The notes: a model not told the origin generated them from the letters alone. A DNA stretch of 64,000 nt from Pseudoalteromonas phenolica (GCF_005876835.1 NZ_PPSW01000030.1:79947-143946); one strand, 5' to 3'; numbered from the stretch's first letter, positions 33,568 through 42,167 are shown. A program made the numbers and translations.

Positions 33568-35658
33568 TTAGAAAGTCACGCTAAACCCAATAGATGGGCG
33601 CATTTCAAAGTCATCGCTTTCTTCTTCTATATATAAGTCATTTACTGACTTCACTTTTTTGTAATCAAGGTCGATGCTGCTGACATTGTCTTGGCCGTAT
33701 GCGTTCATTAGTTCCAGAATAAGCTTACCATCTAGACCAAATACACGTGTTTTACGTTCAAAACGTATGTCGAGCCTGTGATACAGATCGTGACGCTCTG
33801 AGAATGGTTCGCCATAGACAGGTAAAAAGCGATTATCGAAGTCTGGGTTTTCTCTCACGCCAACAATTGGTGTGTAAGCTTGGCCGCTGCGTGCCGTAAA
33901 ATTAAAGCCGCCTTGCCAAAGTTCATTGATTTCGTAGTTAAATACCGCATTGAATACAAATGGGGTATCTGCGTAGTAGTCACGCGTGACATTATTTCTT
34001 AAATCCGTACGTTCACTCTTGGCATAACTGAATGCTAACCACCCATACCAGTTATCGGTTTTGTTTTTATTGATCAGAAAGTCAACACCATAGGCTCGGC
34101 CTTCCACATCATTGGCATATAGGTTTTGCGCATCAGGTGCGTCTTCCGCAATGGCAAGTGGTAAGTCGTCCATGGTTTTGTAATAGGCTTCAACAGACCA
34201 TGACCATTCATTTTCAAGTTCTTGTGCGAACCCTAGCGTTGTATGATTTGCCGATTGTGATTTTAAATTCGGATTGCCGACTTCAGGCAAAATATAATCA
34301 ATGTCTTGCTGACGATTATATTGTCCAAACTTGGCTGTGATGGTACTTGAATCTGACAAATAGTAGTTTAAAGCAAGGCGAGGCTGCACAAAGTTTTCAT
34401 CGGTGAGTTTGTTATGTTGGAATTGCACGCCAGTTTCTGTTTGTAGCTTGTCGTTGATTTGCCAAACATGGGTGACACCTACAAAAGCACTATCAGCGCC
34501 AGCAGTTTGTTTACCTGAAATACGTTCTCCTTTTTTAAGGTCACAATCAGGGTCAAGCTCAGTGCACAGATATTGGAATGAGTCATATATATAAGTGGTT
34601 TCGTTGTCGTAAAAACCAATGTCGGTCACGAGTCTGTGTTGGTTATTTAAACGGTAATTCAACTGCGCTTTTAGGGTGGTTTGCTTTTCTGACTCTTCTT
34701 CAAAGTAGCCATTCGTTAAAGTTGCACGTTTGCCATATTCAAGTCGACCAGAATGGTCTAGCACCCCTAGTCCTACTCTAAAGTGATAATTTTTGTTGTA
34801 GTGATCCCATAAGATATTTTGGCTTGTGAACTCGCGGATAAATCGTGCATCGCCCTGAAATTCAGGTGTCTTTTGTGCAAGTTCAGCACGTTCATTAAAG
34901 CCTGCAGCGGCTGAGTCTTCTGCACCAGTGAAATTAAACGTTAGAGTATTATTGGCATTGATATCCCAAAGCCATTTCCCTTGATAATCGTGATCGTCCG
35001 GTGCATCGTTTATGATCACTCCTGTTAATTCGCCATCATCATCTTCAAGTTCTTCTCCTTCCGAGAAAAATAGCGGCAAAGTACTTTTGCGGGCTGAAAA
35101 GTAAAATGCGGTATTCTCTGTGGCTTGACCTTCAACAAATACACCGGCATTAAACATCGAAAAATCTAGGGTAGTGGTTATAGGTTGATATTTAGGGTTG
35201 CGTAATGTTACGTCAAACACGGCGCCAGTGGCGTTGCTGTAACCTGCGCCATAGCCTGCTGAATAAAGCTGGAAATCTTGAATAATATGACGATTAAAGA
35301 TAGAGCTACCAAAGTCATGGAATATGTAGCCTGCAGGCATAAAGTCCACTTCGAAAATATTATCACTGGGTGATGAACCACGTACAGCTGGCTCGCTCAT
35401 TGAGCCGCCAGCAGCAACCACGCCAGGTAGTGCATAAACGGCTCTTAACGGATCGCCAAGGGCACCGGGCATTTCAATCAACTTTTCAGTGTCTTCGGTT
35501 ATTTCACTGGTGATACTACTGCGTTTATAAAGTACTTCAATGTGCTCCATTTCTTTGTTCTGTGGCTTTTGCTCATCAGCATGAGCTGACAGTGAAATGG
35601 CTAAAAATAGCGGTGAAAACTTAAATAGGGTAGTTGAAAATACGCCGAGCTTGTTCAT
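33568..35658 (-). CDS. TonB-dependent outer-membrane receptor
   Basis: 696 residues from the ATG at 35658, which has AAGGA 7 bases upstream; an earlier in-frame ATG at 35676 lacks a site. A signal peptide ends near LSAHA. The plug domain (about 40-170) has GDPLRAVYALPGVVAAGGSM, EPAVRGSSPSDNIFEVDFMP and a TGAVFDVTLRNP exit. The 22-strand barrel follows with typical paired aromatic strands and ends in Phe (SIGFSVTF). The substrate cannot be assigned; the N-terminus lacks an iron-siderophore signalling domain. No transporter partner is adjacent, the next genes being a thioredoxin-like protein upstream and grxA downstream. Confidence 0.92.
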   Translation of the reverse strand: MNKLGVFSTTLFKFSPLFLAISLSAHADEQKPQNKEMEHIEVLYKRSSITSEITEDTEKLIEMPGALGDPLRAVYALPGVVAAGGSMSEPAVRGSSPSDNIFEVDFMPAGYIFHDFGSSIFNRHIIQDFQLYSAGYGAGYSNATGAVFDVTLRNPKYQPITTTLDFSMFNAGVFVEGQATENTAFYFSARKSTLPLFFSEGEELEDDDGELTGVIINDAPDDHDYQGKWLWDINANNTLTFNFTGAEDSAAAGFNERAELAQKTPEFQGDARFIREFTSQNILWDHYNKNYHFRVGLGVLDHSGRLEYGKRATLTNGYFEEESEKQTTLKAQLNYRLNNQHRLVTDIGFYDNETTYIYDSFQYLCTELDPDCDLKKGERISGKQTAGADSAFVGVTHVWQINDKLQTETGVQFQHNKLTDENFVQPRLALNYYLSDSSTITAKFGQYNRQQDIDYILPEVGNPNLKSQSANHTTLGFAQELENEWSWSVEAYYKTMDDLPLAIAEDAPDAQNLYANDVEGRAYGVDFLINKNKTDNWYGWLAFSYAKSERTDLRNNVTRDYYADTPFVFNAVFNYEINELWQGGFNFTARSGQAYTPIVGVRENPDFDNRFLPVYGEPFSERHDLYHRLDIRFERKTRVFGLDGKLILELMNAYGQDNVSSIDLDYKKVKSVNDLYIEEESDDFEMRPSIGFSVTF

Positions 35659-35745
35659 TTGGGATCCTTGTTGCAAGCTGAGTTGGTATGAATTGGCGAC
35701 TAGTTTAAGGAGATAAGTTGTAAGTGTGTTGCGGGTTTAGGTAAG

Positions 35746-35771
35746 AAAGTGTAGAGGTGCGTCTACACTTT
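35746..35771 (-). terminator. Hairpin downstream of the TlpA-like gene
   Basis: AAAGTGTAGA and TCTACACTTT are perfect 10-base arms around a 6-base loop, 35 bases after the stop of the thioredoxin-like gene and upstream of the TonB-receptor gene. The minus-strand tail is TTTCTTACC, a modest U-tract. Confidence 0.55.
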
Positions 35772-35805
35772 ATTACAAAGGCATTTTATTTAAAAAGAAA
35801 GGAGC

Positions 35806-36291
35806 TTATAAACGTGCTCTTAAGCCAAGTTCTGTAGAGTAGCCCACTGAACGTTCTGTTATTTTCAGATTTTCATCAATCACATAATAAGTGGGGTAGG
35901 CTTTGACTTTAAAATTGGCAGCAATTTGATGATTTCCCATAAGTACTGGCATGCTGAGGTCTAAATCTTGTGTGAAAGCTTCAACCGCTTCTTTTGAGTC
36001 ATAATCTAGGGCAATAGCAACGGCATTGAGTTTTTGTTGTTCATGAAGCTTATCTAAATTTGGCATGCTGAACTTACAAATACTGCACCAAGGCGCAAAG
36101 AAGTAAACAACGGTTTGCTGCCCCGTGAGTTCACTTAAACTAATCTGTTTGTGCTCATTTTCGAGTGTGGGTAATGAGAAGTAAGGCGCGGGTTGCTCAC
36201 CATTATCAGCTAACATACCAAGTTCTTGGTAGGCAGTGACTGCAATAAATATTACGGCAAAAACGGCTAATTGAAGTACTTTTTTGATCAT
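35806..36291 (-). CDS. TlpA/ResA-like thioredoxin-fold protein
   Basis: A 161-residue membrane-anchored periplasmic thioredoxin-fold protein of the AhpC/TSA-Redoxin type. An N-terminal hydrophobic segment (KKVLQLAVFAVIFIAVTA) serves as signal or anchor. YFSLPTLENEHKQISLSELT begins the redoxin fold, and VVYFFAPWCSICKFSMPNLD carries the WCxxC centre (Cys-Ser-Ile-Cys, about 72-75). The cis-proline loop is AYPTYYVIDENLKI. Proteins of this type reduce disulfides in cytochrome maturation or protect secreted proteins. No cytochrome genes are nearby, so the client is unknown. Confidence 0.88.
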   Translation of the reverse strand: MIKKVLQLAVFAVIFIAVTAYQELGMLADNGEQPAPYFSLPTLENEHKQISLSELTGQQTVVYFFAPWCSICKFSMPNLDKLHEQQKLNAVAIALDYDSKEAVEAFTQDLDLSMPVLMGNHQIAANFKVKAYPTYYVIDENLKITERSVGYSTELGLRARL

Positions 36292-36347
36292 CTTTGAAAC
36301 GTATTGGGTCCTTTATATTAATAGACCCGACGTTAACACCGAAAATT

Positions 36348-36380
36348 ACAGATAGAAACTAAAAACATGTTTCTATCTGT
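36348..36380 (-). terminator. Long perfect inverted repeat after the acyltransferase gene
   Basis: ACAGATAGAAAC and GTTTCTATCTGT are perfect 12-base arms around a 9-base loop. On the minus strand this lies about 42 bases after the acyltransferase stop and before the TlpA-like gene. The tail is AATTTTC. It is a likely terminator; a protein-binding dyad cannot be excluded. Confidence 0.55.
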
Positions 36381-36421
36381 TTCAATGACTAAGATCCCGC
36401 ATATTTCATTTTTACAGAATA

Positions 36422-38131
36422 CTACTCACCTAAATAACGTTTGGCCTTTTGAGGTTTTATTTTCTCTAAATCAACCAACACGAGCCCATCAATGCAGTTA
36501 CTAAAGTCTGGGTCGACGCTAAAACACAGGAAGTTCACGCCGCCGTCTTCGCACAACTCTGTATATTGCTTAAATAACGTTGGTACTTGAGCATTCATAT
36601 TGGCAAGGATATGCTTAAGCTCGCTGAAATCTTCTTTGATATTATTACCCAAAAACAGCTTCTTATAATTCTCTTGCTGAGCGCTATCTAAGCGGTATTT
36701 ATGTTTAGCAATAGCATGTTCAGGTAAATGACCAAAATAGTGCTGGTAGTGATACACCAACATGGCTTTGGCTTCTTCAGGCAAGGCGTTCGATAGGCTC
36801 ACCGCGCCAAATAAATAACGGTGTTCAGGGTAACGTCTTACAAATGCACCTATACCATACCAAAGGTAATCTAGGCTTTTTCGCCCCCAGTATTTAGGTT
36901 GCACAAAGCTGCGGCCAAGCTCCAATCCCTGCTCAAAGTATGGTTGCATTTTATCGCTGTAATCGACTAAGGTATCTGTGTACAAGCCCTCGCGACCTTG
37001 CTGTTCGAGTACTTTTTTGGCACTGGCAAGCCGATAGGCGCCAACTAACTCGAGTTGATTCGGGTCCCATAGAATAAGGTGGGTGTAATGCATGTCATAT
37101 TTATCTATGTCTCTGCGTTTGCCTGTGCCTTCGCCGACAGCTCTAAATGCATGTTCACGTAATCGACCTAACTCTCTGAAAATGACCGAGCTACCCGTGT
37201 AATGATAAAGGTAGATTTGCATACCATCTTGCGTTTCGCCAATACGCTCACAGGCTTCAAGGGCACTTTTCAAGTTTTTTTTACATTCTGGAGGTGCAAC
37301 AGGTGTTTGTGTGGTGAGGGGGAGCGACTTTTTAGTACCAATGCGATATAGCTGTTTGCGGATAAGTGCCACCATCTCTTTGTCTTTGACATTGTTGTGC
37401 AGATAAGACTCAGGCGGTATGCATGCACCGATTTCGAACTCTAAAAACTTTTGACGCTGCTTAAACATTTCTTTTACCAATAGCAGGCTGGCTAGAGGCT
37501 TGTAGATCATTGAAGTGCCATAAAATAAAGGGCTATTTTTGGCTTTGATGTGAACGGGCAAAATAGGGCAGTTAGCGCGTTTTGCCATTCTTAAAAAGCC
37601 ACTATTCCACTTACAATCTTTGACGCCTGTAGGGCTTAATCGAGAAACTTCGCCAGCAGGAAAGATCAATAAAGCGCCACCTTGTTTGAGGTGTTTATGA
37701 ATGTTGCTGAGCTCTTGTTTACGGCTTGTGCCAGATAAATTATCAACAGGGAGTAATAAAGAGTGCATGGGGGTCAGCGACATCAGCATCCGATTCGCAA
37801 CTACTTTTAAATCGCCTCGTACCTTGCTGATAAGTTTAACTAGAGCGAGTGCATCTAAAGAGCCGATAGGGTGGTTTGCGACTATCACAACTGAGCCTTC
37901 GCTGGGTATATGCTCAAGTTGCTTGGTGGTATAACGGGCATCAAATTCAAGTTCGTCTAGAACTTGCTCAACAAACTCTAATCCTTGCAGGTGCGGGTAG
38001 GTATCTGCAAATGCCACAAATTCTTGCTCATGAAGTAAATAACCCAAGCCTTTTTTTACTAGTCCTTTTACTTTTGGGGACTTTTCTAGCTGGGGTAAAT
38101 TTGCTTCGATAACCTTATCGACACTGATCAT
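36422..38131 (-). CDS. OlsF-like bifunctional acyltransferase (ornithine-lipid synthesis type)
   Basis: 569 residues from the ATG at 38131; an in-frame ATG at 38194 would add an unlikely tail. The N-terminal half (about 60-270) is a PlsC-type acyltransferase with the NHPIGSLD box (H-x4-D) and the FPAGEVSRLS box. The C-terminal half (about 300-560) resembles the OlsB-like N-acyltransferase/hemolysin-related GNAT fold: FRELGRLREHAFRAVGEGTG, then DKYDMHYTHLILWD and ELGRSFVQPKYWGRKSLDYL. This fused order matches OlsF, which N-acylates ornithine and then O-acylates the product to make ornithine lipid, a phosphate-free membrane lipid. The assignment rests on domain order and motifs; the amino-acid substrate may differ. 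Confidence 0.8.
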   Translation of the reverse strand: MISVDKVIEANLPQLEKSPKVKGLVKKGLGYLLHEQEFVAFADTYPHLQGLEFVEQVLDELEFDARYTTKQLEHIPSEGSVVIVANHPIGSLDALALVKLISKVRGDLKVVANRMLMSLTPMHSLLLPVDNLSGTSRKQELSNIHKHLKQGGALLIFPAGEVSRLSPTGVKDCKWNSGFLRMAKRANCPILPVHIKAKNSPLFYGTSMIYKPLASLLLVKEMFKQRQKFLEFEIGACIPPESYLHNNVKDKEMVALIRKQLYRIGTKKSLPLTTQTPVAPPECKKNLKSALEACERIGETQDGMQIYLYHYTGSSVIFRELGRLREHAFRAVGEGTGKRRDIDKYDMHYTHLILWDPNQLELVGAYRLASAKKVLEQQGREGLYTDTLVDYSDKMQPYFEQGLELGRSFVQPKYWGRKSLDYLWYGIGAFVRRYPEHRYLFGAVSLSNALPEEAKAMLVYHYQHYFGHLPEHAIAKHKYRLDSAQQENYKKLFLGNNIKEDFSELKHILANMNAQVPTLFKQYTELCEDGGVNFLCFSVDPDFSNCIDGLVLVDLEKIKPQKAKRYLGE

Positions 38132-38311
38132 AGTAAATCTCAACTCTAAGTGTTTTTTGTAGATTAAAAACACTGTGTGACAAGGCTGTTGCAAATTTAC
38201 GGTGCTTTTATGACAGCCGACATTGTTTTATGGTTTTAATGAAACCCTCGCTTGAGTCTTAATTACATGACCAATATGATTATCAACAAGTTGCTTTATT
38301 AGGAATAACAA

Positions 38312-39232
38312 ATGTCAGTTTTAGTCTGTGTCACAGGTCGTAATAACGACAAACTCCTTGCTGAACTCAGCGCACAGTTACCCAATGTAAAAATACAAGA
38401 GTGGCCACACTGCGATAATCTCGAAGAGGTTGAATTTGTATTGGCTTGGAAAGCACCTGAAACGCTTTGGGCACAACTACCTAATTTGCAAGTGGTACAG
38501 AGTTATGGTGCGGGGGTGGATGCAATTGACTTAAGTCTTATTCCTGAACATGTTCAAGTTACTCGTATTGTAGATACACAATTGGCAGAAGATATGGCTG
38601 AAAATGTCTTAGCCCATACTTTGGCGCATAAGCTACGTATTAAAGAGTACCTAATAAAACAGCAACAAGGGCAATGGAAGCCAAAACGAGCGCATGCAAC
38701 TCAGCATGTGGGCGTTTTAGGTATGGGAGAGCTAGGATTAAGTGTTGCAAACAAGCTGATCAACAATAACTTTAAAGTCAGCGGTTGGTCTCGCTCTGAA
38801 AAGCAATTAACGCATATTACTCACTTTCATGGTGATGCTCAGCTACCTGATTTTCTTAAAGAGCTTGATGTATTGGTGTGTTTATTACCTCTAACGCCAC
38901 AGACAGAAGAGATTTTGAACTTAGATATGTTTAAGCAGTTACCAGATCATTGTTTGCTAATTAATGTTGCTAGAGGCAAACATTTAAATGAAGCAGATTT
39001 ATTAACAGCGCTTGATCAAGACGAACTTGCAGCAGCAGTATTGGATGTGTTTACCGAAGAGCCATTACCTAAATCACATGTATTTTGGTCGCACACCAAA
39101 ATAACCATCACACCACATTGTGCGGCTTTGACTCAGCTCAAAACGGTTTGTGAACAAATTGCAGATAATGTCAAAGCACAACAATCAAACTCACAATTAA
39201 GTAATCTAGTATGTAAACAAAAAGGGTATTAA
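38312..39232 (+). CDS. GhrA-like 2-hydroxyacid dehydrogenase
   Basis: A 306-residue NAD(P)-dependent D-2-hydroxyacid dehydrogenase resembling glyoxylate/hydroxypyruvate reductase A. The substrate loop is VQSYGAGVDAI near residue 65, the dinucleotide-binding G-x-G-x-x-G is GVLGMGELGLSVANKL (about 134-149), the catalytic Arg is in LLINVARGKHLNEADLL, and the terminal catalytic His is in ITITPHCAAL (about 266). A Glu needed for the Arg-Glu-His triad falls in DVFTEEPLP. It probably reduces glyoxylate or hydroxypyruvate in the cytoplasm. It is transcribed away from the acyltransferase gene and does not appear to be in an operon. Confidence 0.9.
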   Translation: MSVLVCVTGRNNDKLLAELSAQLPNVKIQEWPHCDNLEEVEFVLAWKAPETLWAQLPNLQVVQSYGAGVDAIDLSLIPEHVQVTRIVDTQLAEDMAENVLAHTLAHKLRIKEYLIKQQQGQWKPKRAHATQHVGVLGMGELGLSVANKLINNNFKVSGWSRSEKQLTHITHFHGDAQLPDFLKELDVLVCLLPLTPQTEEILNLDMFKQLPDHCLLINVARGKHLNEADLLTALDQDELAAAVLDVFTEEPLPKSHVFWSHTKITITPHCAALTQLKTVCEQIADNVKAQQSNSQLSNLVCKQKGY

Positions 39233-39372
39233 AAGGTAGGAAATAAGTATTGGAAAGTGCTGAGCAGATTTATTCTCTCATTCCTTTCACTTACTGTATA
39301 AAAAAACACCTTGTGTGATTTTTATACTTTCAGTAGTTTAGATAAAAAAATAATAATAAACAGGGTAATACA

Positions 39373-39519
39373 ATGCGTGACAGCCAAGGTGGAGTAAAAT
39401 TTTCTTTCGTTTTTATCTCAGTTATTCTTTTGGCAATTTCTGCATGGTTTACTCAGGCTAAAGCGACAGAGCTTCCGGAGTACGGTAGCTGTGTCGCTCA
39501 TGAAAAGATCAGCGCTTAG
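39373..39519 (+). CDS. Possible small secreted peptide (48 residues)
   Basis: An ATG at 39373 with AGGG 8 bases upstream opens a 48-codon frame ending at 39519. The translation has a signal-peptide-like structure: a short polar start, hydrophobic core FSFVFISVILLAISAWF and an A-x-A site (QAKA/TE). The mature remainder would be only about 17 residues with one Cys (ELPEYGSCVAHEKISA). The last 11 bases overlap the end of smrA on the opposite strand. No similarity to any known peptide was recognised. Coding is supported only by the leader structure and ribosome-binding site. Confidence 0.5.
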   Translation: MRDSQGGVKFSFVFISVILLAISAWFTQAKATELPEYGSCVAHEKISA

Positions 39520-40090
39520 CGTGTTGCTCTCGGTTTTCCATTTTTTTCTCATCACTTTTAGTTAACAGCACATAGGTTGAGCTAGAACCACCGTGACATT
39601 TTAATGCACTGTGAAACGCTAAGACGATAGGCATTTCTTGTAACCACTTATTAGTATAGCTTTTTAAAATGGCTGGGTGCGGTTTGCTGTTTAAACCAAT
39701 GCCATGTCTTATCAGCAAGACACGAATACTTCTTTGCTGACAATCGGTAACAAAATCAAAGAGTGCTTTTCTGGCTTCACGAAATGTTTTGCCATGTAAG
39801 TCTAATGTGGCGTCGATTTGATATTTGCCTAAGCGTAGGTTTTTAAACACACCATGTTGCACACCACTTTTCTTAAAGCTTAATAAATCGTGTGGATCAA
39901 GTAAGTCTACATACTCGGTGGAGAGGTAATTTGCATCGAACTCTAATTCTTGTTCGGCGGCTTTGCGCTTTTCAAGTTGACTCAGGGTCGGAGCGTTTTT
40001 CTTCTTTTGTAGTTCTATTTGATTGTTCTTGGCAAGCGGGGTGACATCACCCATTGAAGCCATAAACAATTCTTCATCTGTCATCGCCAT
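39509..40090 (-). CDS. smrA: Smr domain protein SmrA (putative nicking endonuclease)
   Basis: A 193-residue small-MutS-related protein of the SmrA/YdaL type. A charged N-terminal part of about 90 residues is followed by the Smr domain with LDLHGKTFREARKALFDF (LDLHG box about 99-103), VLLIRHGIGLN (the HGxG motif) and HGGSSSTYVLL near residue 171. Smr domains nick DNA or RNA, or bind branched nucleic acids. E. coli SmrA shares this size and layout. The start is supported by GAGG 6 bases upstream. It is monocistronic. Confidence 0.88.
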   Translation of the reverse strand: MAMTDEELFMASMGDVTPLAKNNQIELQKKKNAPTLSQLEKRKAAEQELEFDANYLSTEYVDLLDPHDLLSFKKSGVQHGVFKNLRLGKYQIDATLDLHGKTFREARKALFDFVTDCQQRSIRVLLIRHGIGLNSKPHPAILKSYTNKWLQEMPIVLAFHSALKCHGGSSSTYVLLTKSDEKKMENREQHAKR

Positions 40091-40189
40091 ACGTCACCTC
40101 AGCTGTAGCATTGAAGATATGGCGATGATTTTAGCCTAGCCTTAAGGAATTGGCTACCAGGACAATTCAAAGGCTAGGTTAATAATATG

Positions 40190-40438
40190 TTAGTCGGTAT
40201 GACTTAATTTAAGTTGTCCGAATGTATACACTTTAAATAGATAAAATGTATTAATCATAATTAGACTTAAATTAGACACCACACTGGTACTCATCAGATC
40301 AAAACTAAACGATAAAAATAATAAGCTACATGCGGCCAATGCGGCAACGCGTAAAGTAGTTAAGTGGTTGATAAAAAAGGCTCCAGCACCTAAAAGTAGA
40401 AGCACTATGTTTAGCAACAAGTCGAGCTCGTTTGGCAT
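40190..40438 (-). CDS. Small membrane protein of unknown function
   Basis: An 82-residue very hydrophobic protein with about three helices (NIVLLLLGAGAFFI, then VAALAACSLLFLSFSF, then LSLIMINTFYLFKVYTFG) and a short polar tail. The size and layout resemble small bacterial YgjV- or CBU_0592-like membrane proteins, but the resemblance is general. It is flanked by smrA and the 153-residue gene on the same strand. A 9-base inverted repeat (CCTAGCCTT/AAGGCTAGG) lies just after its stop. Confidence 0.65.
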   Translation of the reverse strand: MPNELDLLLNIVLLLLGAGAFFINHLTTLRVAALAACSLLFLSFSFDLMSTSVVSNLSLIMINTFYLFKVYTFGQLKLSHTD

Positions 40439-40538
40439 GGTCTGTTTGGGTTCCTGTGGTTGGTTAAAGGAGCGCCATTATGGTGTTAGTTTGACCATGC
40501 TTCAAACGAGTATTTTTGTAATTTTCAGATTAGTTTTT

Positions 40539-41000
40539 TTAATTCGAAATGAGCGCCTTTAAGGCACTAAAGAAACCTTCTTTTTTGATTATTTGATACT
40601 TCTGACAGGTATCAGGATCGAGCTTATTGATACATAAATAGAGAGTATTCTTATCTAGTGCTGGCCTTGGGTGAAGCGATGAATCAAAGATGACCGGATC
40701 AAGACCTGGCAATGCAGACCAATAGACACTGGTAGCAACGATCCCTAGTTTTTCATAGGTAATCAATTGCGGTTTAGGAAAAACAATAATTAATAAGGCA
40801 ATAATGCCAAGTGTAATCCAACGTTTGATACCTTTTTGTTTTTGGGGGTTATTGAGTTGAGTTTGGGCTAATTGTGCTTGTGCCATTGCGGCTCTTTGTT
40901 GTTGTGGAGAAAGACGTTTTTTCTTTTGACTACTTTGTCGTTTTTTTTGTTGTGGATTAACTTGTCCTAGTAAAGATTGTTTTTTTGATTGATTAGACAT
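40539..41000 (-). CDS. Single-pass membrane protein of unknown function
   Basis: A 153-residue protein. The first 55 residues are extremely rich in Gln, Lys and Ser (QKKKRQSSQKKKRLSPQQQ), cytoplasmic and probably disordered. A single helix follows at about 60-76 (WITLGIIALLIIVFP). The last 75 residues are probably periplasmic, with two Cys that could pair (LYLCINKLDPDTCQKY). No family was recognised. It is well spaced from its neighbours and probably expressed alone. Confidence 0.7.
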   Translation of the reverse strand: MSNQSKKQSLLGQVNPQQKKRQSSQKKKRLSPQQQRAAMAQAQLAQTQLNNPQKQKGIKRWITLGIIALLIIVFPKPQLITYEKLGIVATSVYWSALPGLDPVIFDSSLHPRPALDKNTLYLCINKLDPDTCQKYQIIKKEGFFSALKALISN

Positions 41001-41093
41001 TCGTTTTGTAGCCTTTTATTTGCATGTCTCTATAATGATTCTATGATTTAATCATAGCCTAAATTTATTCGGCAGCATATGGAAAGGATGATT

Positions 41094-41477
41094 ATGGATC
41101 AACATATCTCAATACTTATAGTGGACGACGTGGGTACAGTTCGTAGTTTCTTACATCAAACATTGATGCACTTGGGCATAGACCATGTGAGAGAAGCCTC
41201 TACTGCGACACAATGTATTACCGCATGCGAAGAACAACATTTCGATATTGTATTTTTGGATATCGAATTACCTGACGGTGACGGCAAAGAGCTGATCGCT
41301 GACATTAATAAAATTAACGAAAATATTAATGTTGTGATGGTATCTGCCCATTCAACCGTTGATAACGTTAAAGATGCGATTGAAAGAGGGGCAAAAGGGT
41401 TTGTGGTTAAACCGTTTTCACCGAAGAAAATTGCAGCGATGCTGAAAAAGTTTTATCCAGAATTGGAGCTTTATTAA
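41094..41477 (+). CDS. Stand-alone receiver-domain response regulator
   Basis: 127 residues from the ATG at 41094, which has AAAGG 6 bases upstream; an in-frame ATG five codons earlier sits in front of that site. It is a bare CheY-like receiver with VDDVGTVR (acidic pair), phospho-acceptor IVFLDIELPDGDG (Asp near 54), Ser in VMVSAHS and Lys in FVVKPFSPKK. There is no output domain. No kinase or chemotaxis gene is adjacent, so its partner is unlinked. Possible roles are a phosphorelay shuttle or a motility-type protein interaction. It is followed by a strong terminator. Confidence 0.9.
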   Translation: MDQHISILIVDDVGTVRSFLHQTLMHLGIDHVREASTATQCITACEEQHFDIVFLDIELPDGDGKELIADINKINENINVVMVSAHSTVDNVKDAIERGAKGFVVKPFSPKKIAAMLKKFYPELELY

Positions 41478-41510
41478 AAAAGCTTCTCTTCTTCCTTTCT
41501 TAAAGGCAAA

Positions 41511-41538
41511 AAAAAACCGACTTAACAGTCGGTTTTTT
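41511..41538. terminator. Bidirectional terminator between the receiver gene and rpsT
   Basis: AAAAAACCGACT and AGTCGGTTTTTT are perfect 12-base arms around loop TAAC. U-tracts exist in both directions. It serves the two convergent genes. Confidence 0.92.
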
Positions 41539-41552
41539 CATTCAAAAACAAA

Positions 41553-41813
41553 TTATAGTGCTTTAATTTTAGCAGCTAAACGGCTCTTATGACGAGCAGC
41601 TTTGTTTTTGTGGATAAGACCTTTAGTTGCGTAACGGTCTAAAACTGGAGTTACGGCAGCGAAAGCTACAGTTGCAGCTTCTTTGTCGCCAGCTTCAATA
41701 GCAGCTACAGTTTTCTTGAATAGAGTACGCATCATAGAACGACGACTTGCGTTGTGCTTGCGACGCTTTTCGCTAGTAATAGCGCGTTTTTTTGCAGACT
41801 TGATGTTAGCCAA
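41553..41813 (-). CDS. rpsT: 30S ribosomal protein S20
   Basis: An 86-residue S20, full length and very basic (SAKKRAITSEKRRKHNASRR; KNKAARHKSRLAAKIKAL). It starts with TTG at 41813, preceded by AGGAG at 6 bases. The TTG start matches E. coli rpsT, whose weak initiator is part of S20 feedback control of its own translation; the same may hold here. The promoter at 41861-41889 and the terminator at 41511-41538 define a single-gene unit. S20 binds 16S rRNA early in 30S assembly. Confidence 0.97.
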   Translation of the reverse strand: MANIKSAKKRAITSEKRRKHNASRRSMMRTLFKKTVAAIEAGDKEAATVAFAAVTPVLDRYATKGLIHKNKAARHKSRLAAKIKAL

Positions 41814-42167
41814 GGTTTGCTCCTAACAATCTTAAAATAAGCTTAATTTAAAGGCCGAGGAATATGCCTTTTTTATTCTCAAAAGTCAATAAAAAATGAC
41901 CACCCAGCCTTTTCCATTTGGGTCATATTGGCCTGAATGTACTAAAACCATGGTTTTAAGTTGCATAGCGCTAGTTGCAACAGGCTCAGAATCAACAAAA
42001 CCATAACACCTCATAGTTTTGTGATTGTTGCGAGCGATTGTATCAAATCTATAACTCGACACCTAGTATTAAACGAAAGATATTTACAAATAGTCGTTGG
42101 TTGGCGTTCAAGGACAGTGTAAGTCTGTGGCATAATCTGCCAGTTATATGTTCTTGGGAGTAAATTT
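41814..42167. other. Divergent intergenic region between rpsT and murJ
   Basis: 354 bases between the S20 start and the murJ start. The left part holds the rpsT promoter and leader. The rest must hold the murJ promoter and shows no gene. An imperfect ATGACC/GGTCAT dyad lies near 41895-41925. Confidence 0.5.
41861..41889 (-). promoter_or_regulatory. rpsT promoter with GC-rich discriminator
   Basis: On the minus strand TTGACT (five of six) is followed after exactly 17 bases by CATATT, then CCTCGGCC where transcription should start. GC-rich discriminators are typical of stringently controlled ribosomal genes. The implied leader is about 40 bases. Confidence 0.75.

Noticed and set aside
40132..40180. 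CCTAGCCTT/AAGGCTAGG repeat as a riboswitch or terminator
   Set aside because: Only a 9-base stem with a 26-base loop and no U-tract or conserved motif.
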